Shown: piece after piece, positions 1 to 4,866 of the stretch
Position numbering within the stretch: position 1 is the first letter of the stretch
Layout of the letters: each line of letters begins with the position of its first letter
From: Methanothrix sp.
GTDB lineage: Archaea > Halobacteriota > Methanosarcinia > Methanotrichales > Methanotrichaceae
NCBI GenBank assembly: GCA_003162615.1
Contig: PMNG01000102.1
Coordinates: 7,600 to 13,954, forward strand
DNA length: 6,355 bases
Direction of reading: 5' to 3'
The notes under the pieces: generated by a model
The model's database searches: none
Told to the model about the DNA's origin: nothing
The model's input: the letters and a program-made list of their open reading frames with translations, nothing else
Translations under genes and position numbers: made by a program

Positions 1-4
1 AGAG

Positions 5-12
5 CATATAAT
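5..12 (+). promoter_or_regulatory. Possible archaeal TATA box for the small lipoprotein gene
   Basis: The A/T octamer CATATAAT lies about 50 bases before the ATG at 62. An archaeal TATA box sits about 26 bases before the transcript start, which would put the start near 35 and leave a leader of roughly 27 bases. That leader holds a weak Shine-Dalgarno-like GAGTGAG. There is no clear BRE element, and the box is at the window edge, so this is only a suggestion. Confidence 0.25.
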
Positions 13-61
13 GCAATTAAAGGTTTAGGATTTCTAAAGCACATATGCCAGAGTGAGAAAT

Positions 62-232
62 ATGAAAGGTATACTGATACCAATTGTCCTCATCATAAGT
101 TTGATGGGGTGCGCTGCAGCGTTGGATGCAAAGAATGGAGTAGAGTTGCGACCTGGTGAAGCTGCAGAAAACATAAATACTGCTGGACATGCCTTAAGAG
201 GACACAAATCAGAGGTGCAAAAGCAGAGGTGA
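62..232 (+). CDS. Small predicted lipoprotein (56 aa), function unknown
   Basis: A complete 56-residue ORF from ATG to TGA. Residues 1-16 form a textbook short lipoprotein signal: Lys2, a hydrophobic core (ILIPIVLIISL), then the lipobox LMGC with the modifiable cysteine at residue 17. The mature part would be about 40 polar residues, Ala-rich just after the cysteine and basic at the C-terminus (GHKSEVQKQR). The protein would be exported and lipid-anchored on the outer face of the membrane. GAGTGAG a few bases before the ATG is a weak Shine-Dalgarno. A hairpin terminator overlaps the stop codon, which supports a real, monocistronic transcript. The segment ENINTAGHAL loosely recalls entericidin-type small lipoproteins, but the match is too short to name it. 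The role is unknown. Confidence 0.6.
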   Translation: MKGILIPIVLIISLMGCAAALDAKNGVELRPGEAAENINTAGHALRGHKSEVQKQR

Positions 233-258
233 GAATTAAGCTCAGACCTCTGACTTTT
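224..258 (+). terminator. Hairpin terminator overlapping the lipoprotein stop codon
   Basis: CAGAGGT (224-230) pairs with ACCTCTG (246-252). The stem continues inward as GAG (231-233) with CTC (241-243), leaving a two-base AG bulge and the 7-base loop AATTAAG. ACTTTT follows directly at 253-258. A 10-bp stem plus a short T run is the shape of an intrinsic terminator, and the left arm includes the TGA stop of the upstream ORF. Archaea often terminate on T runs alone, so the role of the stem is inferred. Confidence 0.5.
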
Positions 259-294
259 AATCCACGTCATCCCATTCTTCGTAAAAGCTCAAGA

Positions 295-302
295 TATTTA
301 TA
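295..302 (+). promoter_or_regulatory. Likely TATA box of the 118-aa gene
   Basis: TATTTATA sits 45 bases before the ATG at 347, just after the terminator of the preceding gene. With usual archaeal spacing the transcript would begin near 325, giving a leader of about 22 bases. That leader contains GAGGGA (335-340) six bases before the ATG. The order terminator, TATA, Shine-Dalgarno, ATG makes this the most convincing promoter in the window, though no start site was measured. Confidence 0.4.
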
Positions 303-346
303 GAACTTCCGCAATACAACATATTTCAAGAATTGAGGGACATATT

Positions 347-703
347 ATGGCTGGACAGAACACTAAGGCTGAAAAGCCCTTGACCTATGTCTTTGACAAG
401 CTGTATAATTGTGTACTATCCCTGTTGAAAGGATCAGACAGTATTCAGGAAAGGCTGTTCAATGCTTTTCAGAGTCTCAACTCATTGAAGCTCGATGATT
501 TTCCAGTGGATTTTCCAGAAGAGCTTCAAAAATACTTTCAAGAGATACAGAATGAGCTAATGAAAGTCGAAGCTCTCAGGAATGAAGGAAGGTTAAAAGC
601 CGCTCAAAAGATACTGTCCGATGAACAGGCTAATGTTTTGGCTGAGAAAATACTCAATTTGTTTATTTCAATTACGGAACGATACGGAAGAATGTCTCCT
701 TAA
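347..703 (+). CDS. Conserved-looking hypothetical soluble protein (118 aa)
   Basis: A complete ORF, ATG to TAA, with a good Shine-Dalgarno GAGGGA six bases upstream and a TATA-like box before that. The product has no signal peptide or membrane segment and looks entirely helical. Residues 10-45 form an amphipathic stretch (VFDKLYNCVLSLLKG, ERLFNAFQSLNSL). Residues 50-75 carry a proline-marked turn and an acidic helix (DFPVDFPEELQKYFQEIQNE). Residues 80-113 hold EGRLKAAQKILSDEQANVLA and a last helix. The pattern of a short Pro/Glu-Leu helix, an EG-containing linker and a D/E-Q-A helix resembles small cytoplasmic orphan proteins seen across bacteria and archaea, but I cannot name a family. It stands alone between a terminator and a long non-coding stretch. 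It is almost certainly a real gene of unknown function. Confidence 0.8.
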   Translation: MAGQNTKAEKPLTYVFDKLYNCVLSLLKGSDSIQERLFNAFQSLNSLKLDDFPVDFPEELQKYFQEIQNELMKVEALRNEGRLKAAQKILSDEQANVLAEKILNLFISITERYGRMSP

Positions 704-1041
704 CTTCATCTTGATCCCCTCCGGTGTAAAATCGTAGTTCATCTTCAAATTTTATTGCGAGCTTTGTCATTCCTTCACAAATTTTTATCTTAACTTGTCT
801 TGTGGATCCGGTCCGACTACTACAGGTTTATCTTCATTCTGGATGCTTTCGAACCTACACCGAGGGAAAGAAAGCATCCAGATCGACTACATGGGGCCAG
901 AGCGAGTTCGCCACGCCAAGAAGTCAGCGCCTATCCTCTGAACAGTTTCTGCATCATATCATCGAGCTGCATGAAGGTCTCGTTGATGCTTCATTTCATC
1001 GCTCACGAATCGCTGTCTCAGGCAAATTCCGCCCCGGAGCT
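704..1041. other. Non-coding or decayed stretch with a strong inverted repeat
   Basis: I see no credible gene here. The plus-strand frame open through this interval is rich in Cys, His and Leu, and continues as the antisense of the minus-strand gene relic beyond 1041, so it is a shadow. The minus strand between about 880 and 1040 is broken by stops in all frames, with short coding-like scraps such as DEMKHQRDLHAAR. Two short T runs at 750-755 and 781-786 could serve as archaeal termination signals for the 118-aa gene. A perfect inverted repeat lies at 838-882. Confidence 0.5.
838..882. repeat. Perfect 13-bp inverted repeat (hairpin)
   Basis: TCTGGATGCTTTC (838-850) is exactly complementary to GAAAGCATCCAGA (870-882), with a 19-base loop in which CCT and AGG can add a small inner stem. 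It lies in non-coding DNA more than 130 bases past the end of the 118-aa gene, with no T run after either arm, so it does not look like a simple terminator. It could be a structured RNA element, the remnant of an insertion-element end, or a small palindromic repeat found elsewhere in the genome. The sequence alone does not decide between these. Confidence 0.6.
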
Positions 1042-1356
1042 TTAGTCAGGCTCCTGGCCGCCTTCTGTCATATCTTGCATACACTGCTGTGCTTGCTGGG
1101 CCAGGTTGCATCTGAGAAGGCCAGAGATGAACACGCCTGCGATCAATGCATGCTCTTTAGGCATGCCCTTCAACGCAGCCTTGAGTTGTCCGACCGCCGC
1201 CTCCTCGCTATCAACTCCTGGATCGAAAAGCAGCTTCTTGGTCTAATCACCGATCTTCATCATCTCATCGGATGTTATATCGAAGAAGCTACTGACGATC
1301 TCTAAGATTAGGGATTCCTCTTTTGGTTCGAACATTGCTAAACCTACTTGATTCAT
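1042..1356 (-). pseudogene. Interrupted hypothetical gene (104 codons, one in-frame UAG)
   Basis: Read on the minus strand from ATG at 1356 (MNQVGLAMFEPKEE) or ATG at 1335 (MFEPKEE, with a weak GGTT before it). The frame runs through SSFFDITSDEMMKIGD to a TAG at 1245-1243, then continues coding-like as TKKLLFDPGVDSEEAA, QLKAALKGMPKEHALIAG and VFISGLLRCNLAQQAQQ, ending at TAA (1044-1042). Both halves have ordinary soluble, helical, Glu/Lys/Ala-rich composition in one frame, and the plus-strand reading is Cys/His-rich, as expected of antisense. This is therefore one gene broken by a single stop. No family is recognised. The UAG could in principle be read as pyrrolysine, but UAG is used as the ordinary terminator of neighbouring genes here, so a nonsense mutation is more likely. 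Confidence 0.55.
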
Positions 1357-1809
1357 GATGAAATAGATTTGGTTACTACAGCCATCTCTGGGGTAACGTT
1401 TGCAACAATATTGTTTAAGACAAGTAAACTTCAATTGTAAAATCATTTGGACTGGCTACGAACCTGGACCGCAGAGTGTACAATGACGGCTACAAGGAGG
1501 ATCAAAGCCCTGATCAAGGCCGAGATGAAAGAGAGGCTGCAAAAGGTACAGTAGAAGAGTCCATAGAAACTGGTGGCCAAGAGCATGATGGAGGCACTGA
1601 GGGAAACGGCAGAATCCCCGAAGTGACTTGAAGCAGTGGCGTAGTACGTACAACTGAAGAAGGGGATGGCCGGGGGTCAGTTGAAGGGAGTATGGGGTAA
1701 GACTGCCTCCCAGCCCAATCTACTACATAGTAATAATAGTTTAAAAGGATCATCTGCGCGTCGCGCAAGTGATTCACCCTCTCTTCGACAGGCACCGGGC
1801 CATGTAAGA
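1357..1809. other. Mostly non-coding, degraded stretch
   Basis: Apart from the Lys/Glu-rich fragment at 1483-1626 I find nothing with coding character. The ORFs open here on the minus strand are Pro/Ser/Leu- and Cys-rich and lack Shine-Dalgarno sites, and look like antisense of that fragment. TGCGCGTCGCGCA (1755-1767) is a 13-base palindrome around a central T, the only GC-rich symmetrical motif in the interval. The fragment RREGESLARRADD on the minus strand near 1770 could be a gene scrap, but nothing supports it. Confidence 0.4.
1483..1626 (+). pseudogene. Possible degraded Lys/Glu-rich gene fragment
   Basis: From ATG at 1483 the frame reads MTATRRIKALIKAEMKERLQ, meets TAG at 1552-1554 and again at 1564-1566, then resumes as KLVAKSMMEALRETAESPK and ends with TGA at 1624-1626. 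The charged helical composition on both sides of the stops, and the Phe/Leu/Cys-rich antisense reading, suggest the tail of a former coding sequence. No start signal is seen upstream and no family is identifiable. It might be the C-terminal end of a transposase- or nuclease-like protein, but that is a guess. The whole entry could be chance. Confidence 0.2.
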
Positions 1810-1974
1810 TTACCCCGAGATCCGGCGCAACACTGCTGTCAGGAAGAGTATAACTAAGACAACAATCAGAATCGCATAAATCATCCGTTTATATCCCGAT
1901 GCCGGACTCACCTCGGTTAGACATTTATCATCGGCCTCATTCTCGCTTATGCCTTCACTTTTATCGGTTGACAT
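1810..1974 (-). CDS. Small single-span membrane protein (54 aa)
   Basis: A minus-strand ORF ending at TAA (1812-1810). The start at 1974 (MSTDKSEG) is preferred because GGAG lies nine bases before it. An in-frame ATG at 1983 abuts that same GGAG and would add only Met-Ile-Glu. The N-terminal 30 residues are acidic and hydrophilic (SEGISENEADD) with a lone Cys. They are followed by a positively charged Tyr-Lys-Arg, then one strongly hydrophobic segment of about 18 residues (MIYAILIVVLVILFLTAV) and a short basic tail (LRRISG). The flanking charges leave the topology unclear. The compact layout of acidic tail, TM helix and Arg-Arg end is typical of real short membrane proteins and unlikely by chance. 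No function is known, and the neighbours are unrelated orphans. Confidence 0.6.
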   Translation of the reverse strand: MSTDKSEGISENEADDKCLTEVSPASGYKRMIYAILIVVLVILFLTAVLRRISG

Positions 1975-2078
1975 CTCTATCATCTCCGGTCAATATTTCC
2001 CATCTTCCTGCACTATTCTTCCTGGCAATTTGAGGAAGACGGTCGGAAGAGGATGGCGAATAAGTTGGAATGATATCC

Positions 2079-2116
2079 GGCGAGTCTCTGTTCTCTACTC
2101 AGAAAGCTAACTCGCC
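2079..2116. repeat. 7-bp inverted repeat with structured loop
   Basis: GGCGAGT (2079-2085) pairs with ACTCGCC (2110-2116), and within the 24-base loop TCTG and CAGA can pair as well. It lies between two minus-strand genes, about 70 bases past the stop of the 91-aa gene and about 100 bases before the start of the membrane protein. It may be part of a terminator or leader structure for that strand, but there is no T run. Confidence 0.35.
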
Positions 2117-2144
2117 CTCTGCTTTTTGGGCACCCAAGCTCTCC

Positions 2145-2163
2145 ACTTTGATAGCTATCAAGT
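2145..2163. repeat. Near-perfect palindrome around GATAGCTATC
   Basis: TTGATAGCTATCAA (2148-2161) is a perfect 14-base palindrome. ACT and AGT extend it outward if one T is looped out. It sits about 25 bases beyond the stop of the minus-strand 91-aa gene. A perfect even palindrome with no loop fits a dimeric regulator site or restriction-type symmetry better than an RNA hairpin. Nearby, TTGGG-CA-CCCAA (2126-2137) is another short symmetrical element, so symmetry is dense in this gap. Confidence 0.35.
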
Positions 2164-2185
2164 CTCATCTGAGCCTGCTCTGAAT

Positions 2186-2461
2186 CTACTTACCGAATAC
2201 CTTCCGAACCAAAGCGCTCAGGATTGGACCAGCCAGATCGATCATTTCAGTTGAATAAATCCAGCCCCCAGAATATCGACCCTTAACCATAATCGCCTTG
2301 CCCTCGTGTTTCTTAATAGAAATCTCCTGGACCTCAGGAGGTATCGATGCTTGCATGGGCATTTCGGTTAGCCTCACTACATTTCCTGCTTCAGATTCGG
2401 GAAGTAGAATCGTAAGCTTCCCGTCCTTCACCATGCACAAAAACTGCTCGTCGCTATTCAT
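2186..2461 (-). CDS. Hypothetical soluble protein (91 aa)
   Basis: A complete minus-strand ORF with ATG at 2461 and TAG at 2188-2186. GAGGCG (plus coordinates 2468-2473) stands six bases before the ATG and fixes the start. The protein begins MNSDEQFLCMVKDGKLTILL, then alternates short hydrophobic and charged stretches suggesting beta strands (residues 14-22, 45-52, 54-62). It contains KAIMVKGRYSGGWIYSTEM at about residues 55-73 and ends in an amphipathic helix (AGPILSALVRKVFGK). The Gly-Gly-Trp turn after a VKGRY strand recalls small OB- or barrel-like folds, but I would not assign one. No signal peptide or TM segment is present. It is divergent from the duplicated gene to its right and shares no evident operon. 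It is a real gene by composition and Shine-Dalgarno, with unknown function. Confidence 0.7.
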   Translation of the reverse strand: MNSDEQFLCMVKDGKLTILLPESEAGNVVRLTEMPMQASIPPEVQEISIKKHEGKAIMVKGRYSGGWIYSTEMIDLAGPILSALVRKVFGK

Positions 2462-2572
2462 AGAAAACGCCTCTATTAAGCTAATCGGCTAAACTAATTA
2501 AGGCTTTAGACCTAGTACCTTGAGTGATTAAAAGGATACCACGCCTTCCACTATTTTGGCACTTAGGTTAAT

Positions 2573-2821
2573 AAGGCACGAATGAGGAGCGTTAGGCGGT
2601 CTGTAGCCACCTGTATCAGCTTTTCTCGTAGCTAAGGCGATATTCAAGTCCATGTGATCCTTGAAGCTAAATAGTTTAATAGAGTTCTTTAATAGCATGA
2701 AAGAAAAGACCATCGAATCTTTGCTTGCGGAATTGAAGTTGCAGAGGAATGTGTGCATAAGGATGGACTTGGAGGGTAATCCTGAAGCAGAACAAAAGTT
2801 AGCAAGAGCCAAGCTTGAATC
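2573..2821 (+). repeat. Direct repeat, copy 1 (leader plus 5' part of small gene)
   Basis: This block matches 6108-6355 in the same orientation with a single 1-base indel. By hand count the 124-base leader differs at about 18 positions (about 85% identity) and the 125 coding bases shared in the window differ at 11 (91%). Similarity begins sharply at AAGGCACGAAT. Shared leader landmarks include GGAGCGTTAGGCG, GTAGCCACCTGTAT, AAGGCGATATTCAAG and TGATCCTTGAAG. Copy 1 may match copy 2 further, since copy 2 runs off the window. Conservation of a long untranslated leader along with the gene marks a duplicated unit rather than domain similarity. Confidence 0.85.
2662..2674 (+). promoter_or_regulatory. 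Possible promoter of a leaderless transcript for the duplicated gene
   Basis: TGAAGCTAAATAG has a purine-rich BRE-like part followed by TAAATA, centred about 26 bases before the ATG at 2697. That spacing would start the transcript at or next to the start codon, a common archaeal arrangement. The same element (TGAAGTTAAATAC) is kept at the same distance from the ATG in copy 2. There is no good Shine-Dalgarno in either copy, which fits a leaderless message. Not proven. Confidence 0.3.
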
Positions 2822-2945
2822 CTTGGAAGGCGAGCTTCTGTACACAGTTGCTATGCATGTTATTGACCTAGAGAAAGAGATCGCCAGGATGAAGAAGAGC
2901 GGTGAACTACCAAATGATAAAGGTGGTTACTTTGTAAGAGAATAG
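2697..2945 (+). CDS. Duplicated small helical protein, copy 1 (82 aa, complete)
   Basis: From ATG at 2697 to TAG at 2943-2945. The 82-residue product is soluble and almost all helix. Residues 1-45 (MKEKTIESLLAELKLQR, then AEQKLARAKLESLEGEL) have heptad-like Leu spacing, suggesting a short coiled coil or helical hairpin. A central segment (LLYTVAMHVIDLEKEIARM) follows, then a polar tail ending GGYFVRE. No known domain is recognised. A TTG at 2661 is in frame and would add 12 residues; both repeat copies keep that frame open, but their bases are more diverged there than in the ORF, so ATG is preferred. The first 41 residues are 35/41 identical to the copy at 6231. A decayed RelE toxin follows on the same strand; an antitoxin role is possible but unsupported by any motif. 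Confidence 0.7.
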   Translation: MKEKTIESLLAELKLQRNVCIRMDLEGNPEAEQKLARAKLESLEGELLYTVAMHVIDLEKEIARMKKSGELPNDKGGYFVRE

Positions 2946-2970
2946 CCCAGAAACTCAAATAACATTTAGG

Positions 2971-2989
2971 CTCTCTTCAAAGCAGAGAG
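2971..2989 (+). terminator. Weak hairpin after the duplicated small gene
   Basis: CTCTCT (2971-2976) pairs with AGAGAG (2984-2989) across a 7-base loop, 25 bases past the TAG. There is no T run after the stem, so termination here is only a possibility. It also overlaps the presumed 5' edge of the RelE relic. Confidence 0.2.
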
Positions 2990-3010
2990 AGGCTGTCGCA
3001 GTCTGAAATT

Positions 3011-3264
3011 AGACTCGATAACCTAAAACATGATAAACCGAAATCCCTATAAGCACCGCCCTCTGGCAGACATAGAAAATCTCGACGGATTCAAATCACC
3101 AGCGATGTATAGAATAAGAATCGGACAGCAAACGGCTTGAGTACTTCGTTGATGAATCCGTGAAGGTAATATACATCACTAACGCCTTTCTTCGATCTGT
3201 AGATTCAGATTATCGGATGAAAGTATATATCAAAAACAACTTAAATAAGCCCTGCTGGTCATGA
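3011..3264 (+). pseudogene. RelE-superfamily toxin relic (frameshifted, N-terminus lost)
   Basis: Three frames together spell most of a RelE/ParE-type toxin. RLDNLKHDK (3011-3037) is in one frame. NPYKHRPLADIENLDGFKSP and AMYRIRIG (3042-3122) are in a second, which ends in TGA at 3138-3140. RLEYFVDESVKVIYITNAFL and RSVDSDYR (from 3133) are in a third, ending in TGA at 3262-3264. The order 'NPY-KH ... L.G..S...YRIRIG ... RLEYFVDE...VIYIT.AF.R..SDYR' is the core of the archaeal RelE family: ribosome-dependent mRNA interferases of type II toxin-antitoxin modules. At least two frameshifts and loss of the first 20-30 residues make it non-functional. No cognate antitoxin is recognisable next to it. 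The family assignment is confident; the exact 5' limit is not. Confidence 0.75.
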
Positions 3265-3725
3265 GATTGCAGCCGTCGTAAAAGAAGAAGAGATAGATTA
3301 CAGTGAGACGTAACAACACTCATCGAATATCAAGCCCTTCGTCTGATCCCCCGTGAAGGACTGCTCATCAAGAGCTATGAGAATAGTGTGCTCTTCAAGA
3401 GCCTCCTGTCGCAGGATGCCACGCCCACATCCATCAGTGCCTACGAAGATTATGGGATAGAGCAGGTACTTCGAGATAACTACTACACGCTGCCCAAGAT
3501 GAAGCTATCCATTCAGGAGATCTTCATTCCCTGAACTCTGCACAGGAGCTCTCCCAGAAGCTTTTTTGTATATTGTTCTACCTGAAGAACAAGGATAAAC
3601 TGAAAGGTGTCGACCATACCATGACGAAGAGCATCTTAGCCGTACAGAGGGGAGAGCAGATCAAAGGTTATCCCACCCTGAAAGATATAAAGGACAGGAC
3701 TGAGCTATATGGCATTGAGTTCTGA
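3245..3725 (+). pseudogene. Unidentified gene, broken by two frameshifts (about 160 codons)
   Basis: Directly after the RelE relic, coding-like sequence runs through three successive frames on the plus strand. First comes ISPAGHEIAAVVKEEEIDYSE (3245-3310, then TAA). Next is TTLIEYQALRLIPREGLLIK through LLSQDATPTSISAYEDYGIE and MKLSIQEIFIP (3313-3531, then TGA at 3532). Last is LNSAQELSQKLFCILFYLKN, then VDHTMTKSILAVQRGEQ and TLKDIKDRTELYGIEF (3531-3722), ending in TGA at 3723-3725. Each step is a -1 shift, and each segment has normal soluble-protein composition, so this is one decayed gene. The opening SPAGHEIAAVV resembles the wing region of winged-helix proteins (often T-x-x-G-x-E-I-A), which is only a hint. 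I do not recognise the family. Its end overlaps the next ORF by 17 bases, as in an operon. Confidence 0.55.
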
Positions 3726-3852
3726 CATAATCTCACGTCTAGAGCAGATAGAAGAGCTATTTCAGCAACTTGGCAGCAAACTAAACAAAGGCCGGTTCGA
3801 TCCTGGTTATTGGCGGAGCCCAAAAGGAAGAGAAATGTTCGTGTGGCTATAA
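3709..3852 (+). CDS. Small ORF (47 aa) overlapping the end of the broken gene
   Basis: ATG at 3709 overlaps the last 17 bases of the preceding broken gene, a layout typical of translational coupling, and the ORF ends at TAA (3850-3852). The product has an acidic amphipathic helix with Leu/Ile spacing (SDIISRLEQIEELFQQLGSK), then an aromatic, basic tail with KGRFDPGYWRSPKGREMF. Composition is protein-like in this frame, while the other frames here look random. The Gly-Arg-Phe/Gly-Tyr-Trp-Arg tail suggests a folded or binding motif, but no family is recognised. It may be a complete small protein or the surviving 5' end of a truncated one. The kinase gene starts 33 bases later, so co-transcription is possible. 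Confidence 0.45.
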   Translation: MALSSDIISRLEQIEELFQQLGSKLNKGRFDPGYWRSPKGREMFVWL

Positions 3853-3885
3853 ACTCAGAAAGGTATTTACGAACCAAACGCTCTG

Positions 3886-4866
3886 ATGAAAAGTATGACG
3901 ATCCGTAAAAAGACACTTTTCATAATCTTCGTCACAACGCTATTTCTGGTTTTGCTTCTTTATGGAATCTCAGAAGCCTTCTTTCTTAACAGTTTTGCAA
4001 ATCTAGAAGATCGTGATGTTCTAAAAAATGTCGATCGCGCTCAGTTAGCTTTATCCTCCGACATCGACCAGTTGAACTCAACAGAAACAGACTGGGCTTC
4101 GTGGAATGATACTTATGCTTTCATAATGAATCGAAACCAAAATTATATATCAGCAAATCTGAATGTTGAATCTTTATCTAATCTTAGGCTTAATTTGATG
4201 CTGTTCGTCGATCCATCCGGGCAATTAGTCTTCTCCAGGATGTTGAACCTTGATACAAAGAGGGAAACGCCTGTTCCAAAGAACTTCCTGAAAAATCTCT
4301 TTAAAAAAGGAACTCTGGTTTGCCGCAACGAATCGGACATGTTCAAAGGTATTGTCCTCCTTCCGGAAGGTCCTTTGCTTATTTCCTCACAACCTATCTT
4401 GACCAGCGAGGGAAAGGGACCTGTTAAGGGGACACTCATTATAGGTCGCTACCTCGATTCAGAACTGAAGCATCTGAGTGAGATGACGCAATTACCTATT
4501 GTTAGCCAAAGAATAAACGATTCAAATATGTCTTCTGACTTCGTTGCTGCGCAATCCTCTATTTTAAAAGGCAAACCCGTTTTGGTTAACCCATTGTCAG
4601 AGAACTCAATTGCTGGATACGCTCTCATAAAGGACGTTTACGGAGATCCCGCGCTAATTTTACGAGTTGATTTGCCAAGAGACATCTATCGTCAAGGTCA
4701 GTCTGTAGTTTATTATTTTTCTATATATATTCTATTAATTGGGCTTATCTTTGCAATTGTGATCCTATTTCTCTTGGATAAAACATTTCTGTCCAGAATT
4801 GCCCAGCTTATCCTCGATGTTCACAATATAGGCTTGAGCGGAGATGCTCGATGCGAATTCCCATAG
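3886..4866 (+). CDS. Sensor half of a CHASE4 histidine kinase (frame-split, 326 aa)
   Basis: N-terminal membrane sensor. Residues 10-33 form a first TM helix after a basic start (MTIRKKT). Residues 35-265 are an extracytoplasmic CHASE4 sensory domain with its signature around residues 69-79 (DWASWNDTYAF) and later strands (SGQLVFSRML, GTLIIGRYLD, GDPALILRVDLP). Residues 273-297 are a second TM helix. Residues 300-326 are the first helix of HAMP (FLSRIAQLILDVHNIG) and part of its linker (SGDARCEFP), where TAG ends the frame. CHASE4 domains sense unknown small ligands in archaeal and bacterial kinases. An in-frame ATG at 3895 gives MTIRKK, the commoner start form in such kinases; neither ATG has a good Shine-Dalgarno, and TATAAA (3848-3853) could be the TATA box. 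The catalytic part continues 16 bases back in another frame. Confidence 0.8.
   Translation: MKSMTIRKKTLFIIFVTTLFLVLLLYGISEAFFLNSFANLEDRDVLKNVDRAQLALSSDIDQLNSTETDWASWNDTYAFIMNRNQNYISANLNVESLSNLRLNLMLFVDPSGQLVFSRMLNLDTKRETPVPKNFLKNLFKKGTLVCRNESDMFKGIVLLPEGPLLISSQPILTSEGKGPVKGTLIIGRYLDSELKHLSEMTQLPIVSQRINDSNMSSDFVAAQSSILKGKPVLVNPLSENSIAGYALIKDVYGDPALILRVDLPRDIYRQGQSVVYYFSIYILLIGLIFAIVILFLLDKTFLSRIAQLILDVHNIGLSGDARCEFP

Noticed and set aside
802..1305. A 167-codon plus-strand open frame.
   Set aside because: It is rich in Cys, His and Leu, has no Shine-Dalgarno, and most of it is the exact antisense of the protein-like minus-strand gene at 1042-1356.
1483..1626. Both internal stops in the Lys/Glu-rich fragment are TAG, as in the 1042-1356 gene, hinting at pyrrolysine use.
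   Set aside because: TAG also terminates apparently normal genes here (91-aa gene, 82-aa gene), so UAG is an ordinary stop; three TAGs by chance is not rare.
2595..2605. GCGTTAGGC in the repeat leader matches the integron attC core GTTRRRY.
   Set aside because: No matching RYYYAAC partner or imperfect attC stem lies upstream in either copy, and no integrase is present; the match is a short chance motif.
2528..2845. A 105-codon minus-strand open frame across repeat copy 1.
   Set aside because: It is antisense to the small helical gene, and in copy 2 the equivalent frame is shifted by the leader indel, so it is not conserved.
3790..3815. GCCGG-TTCGATC-CTGGT resembles a tRNA T-arm and B box.
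   Set aside because: The stem needs two G-T pairs, no complementary acceptor, D-arm or anticodon arm exists upstream, and the stretch lies inside a protein-like ORF.
3668..3916. An 82-codon minus-strand frame before the kinase.
   Set aside because: It is the antisense of the protein-like 47-aa ORF and the broken gene's end, with Ser/Phe/Leu/Cys-rich shadow composition.
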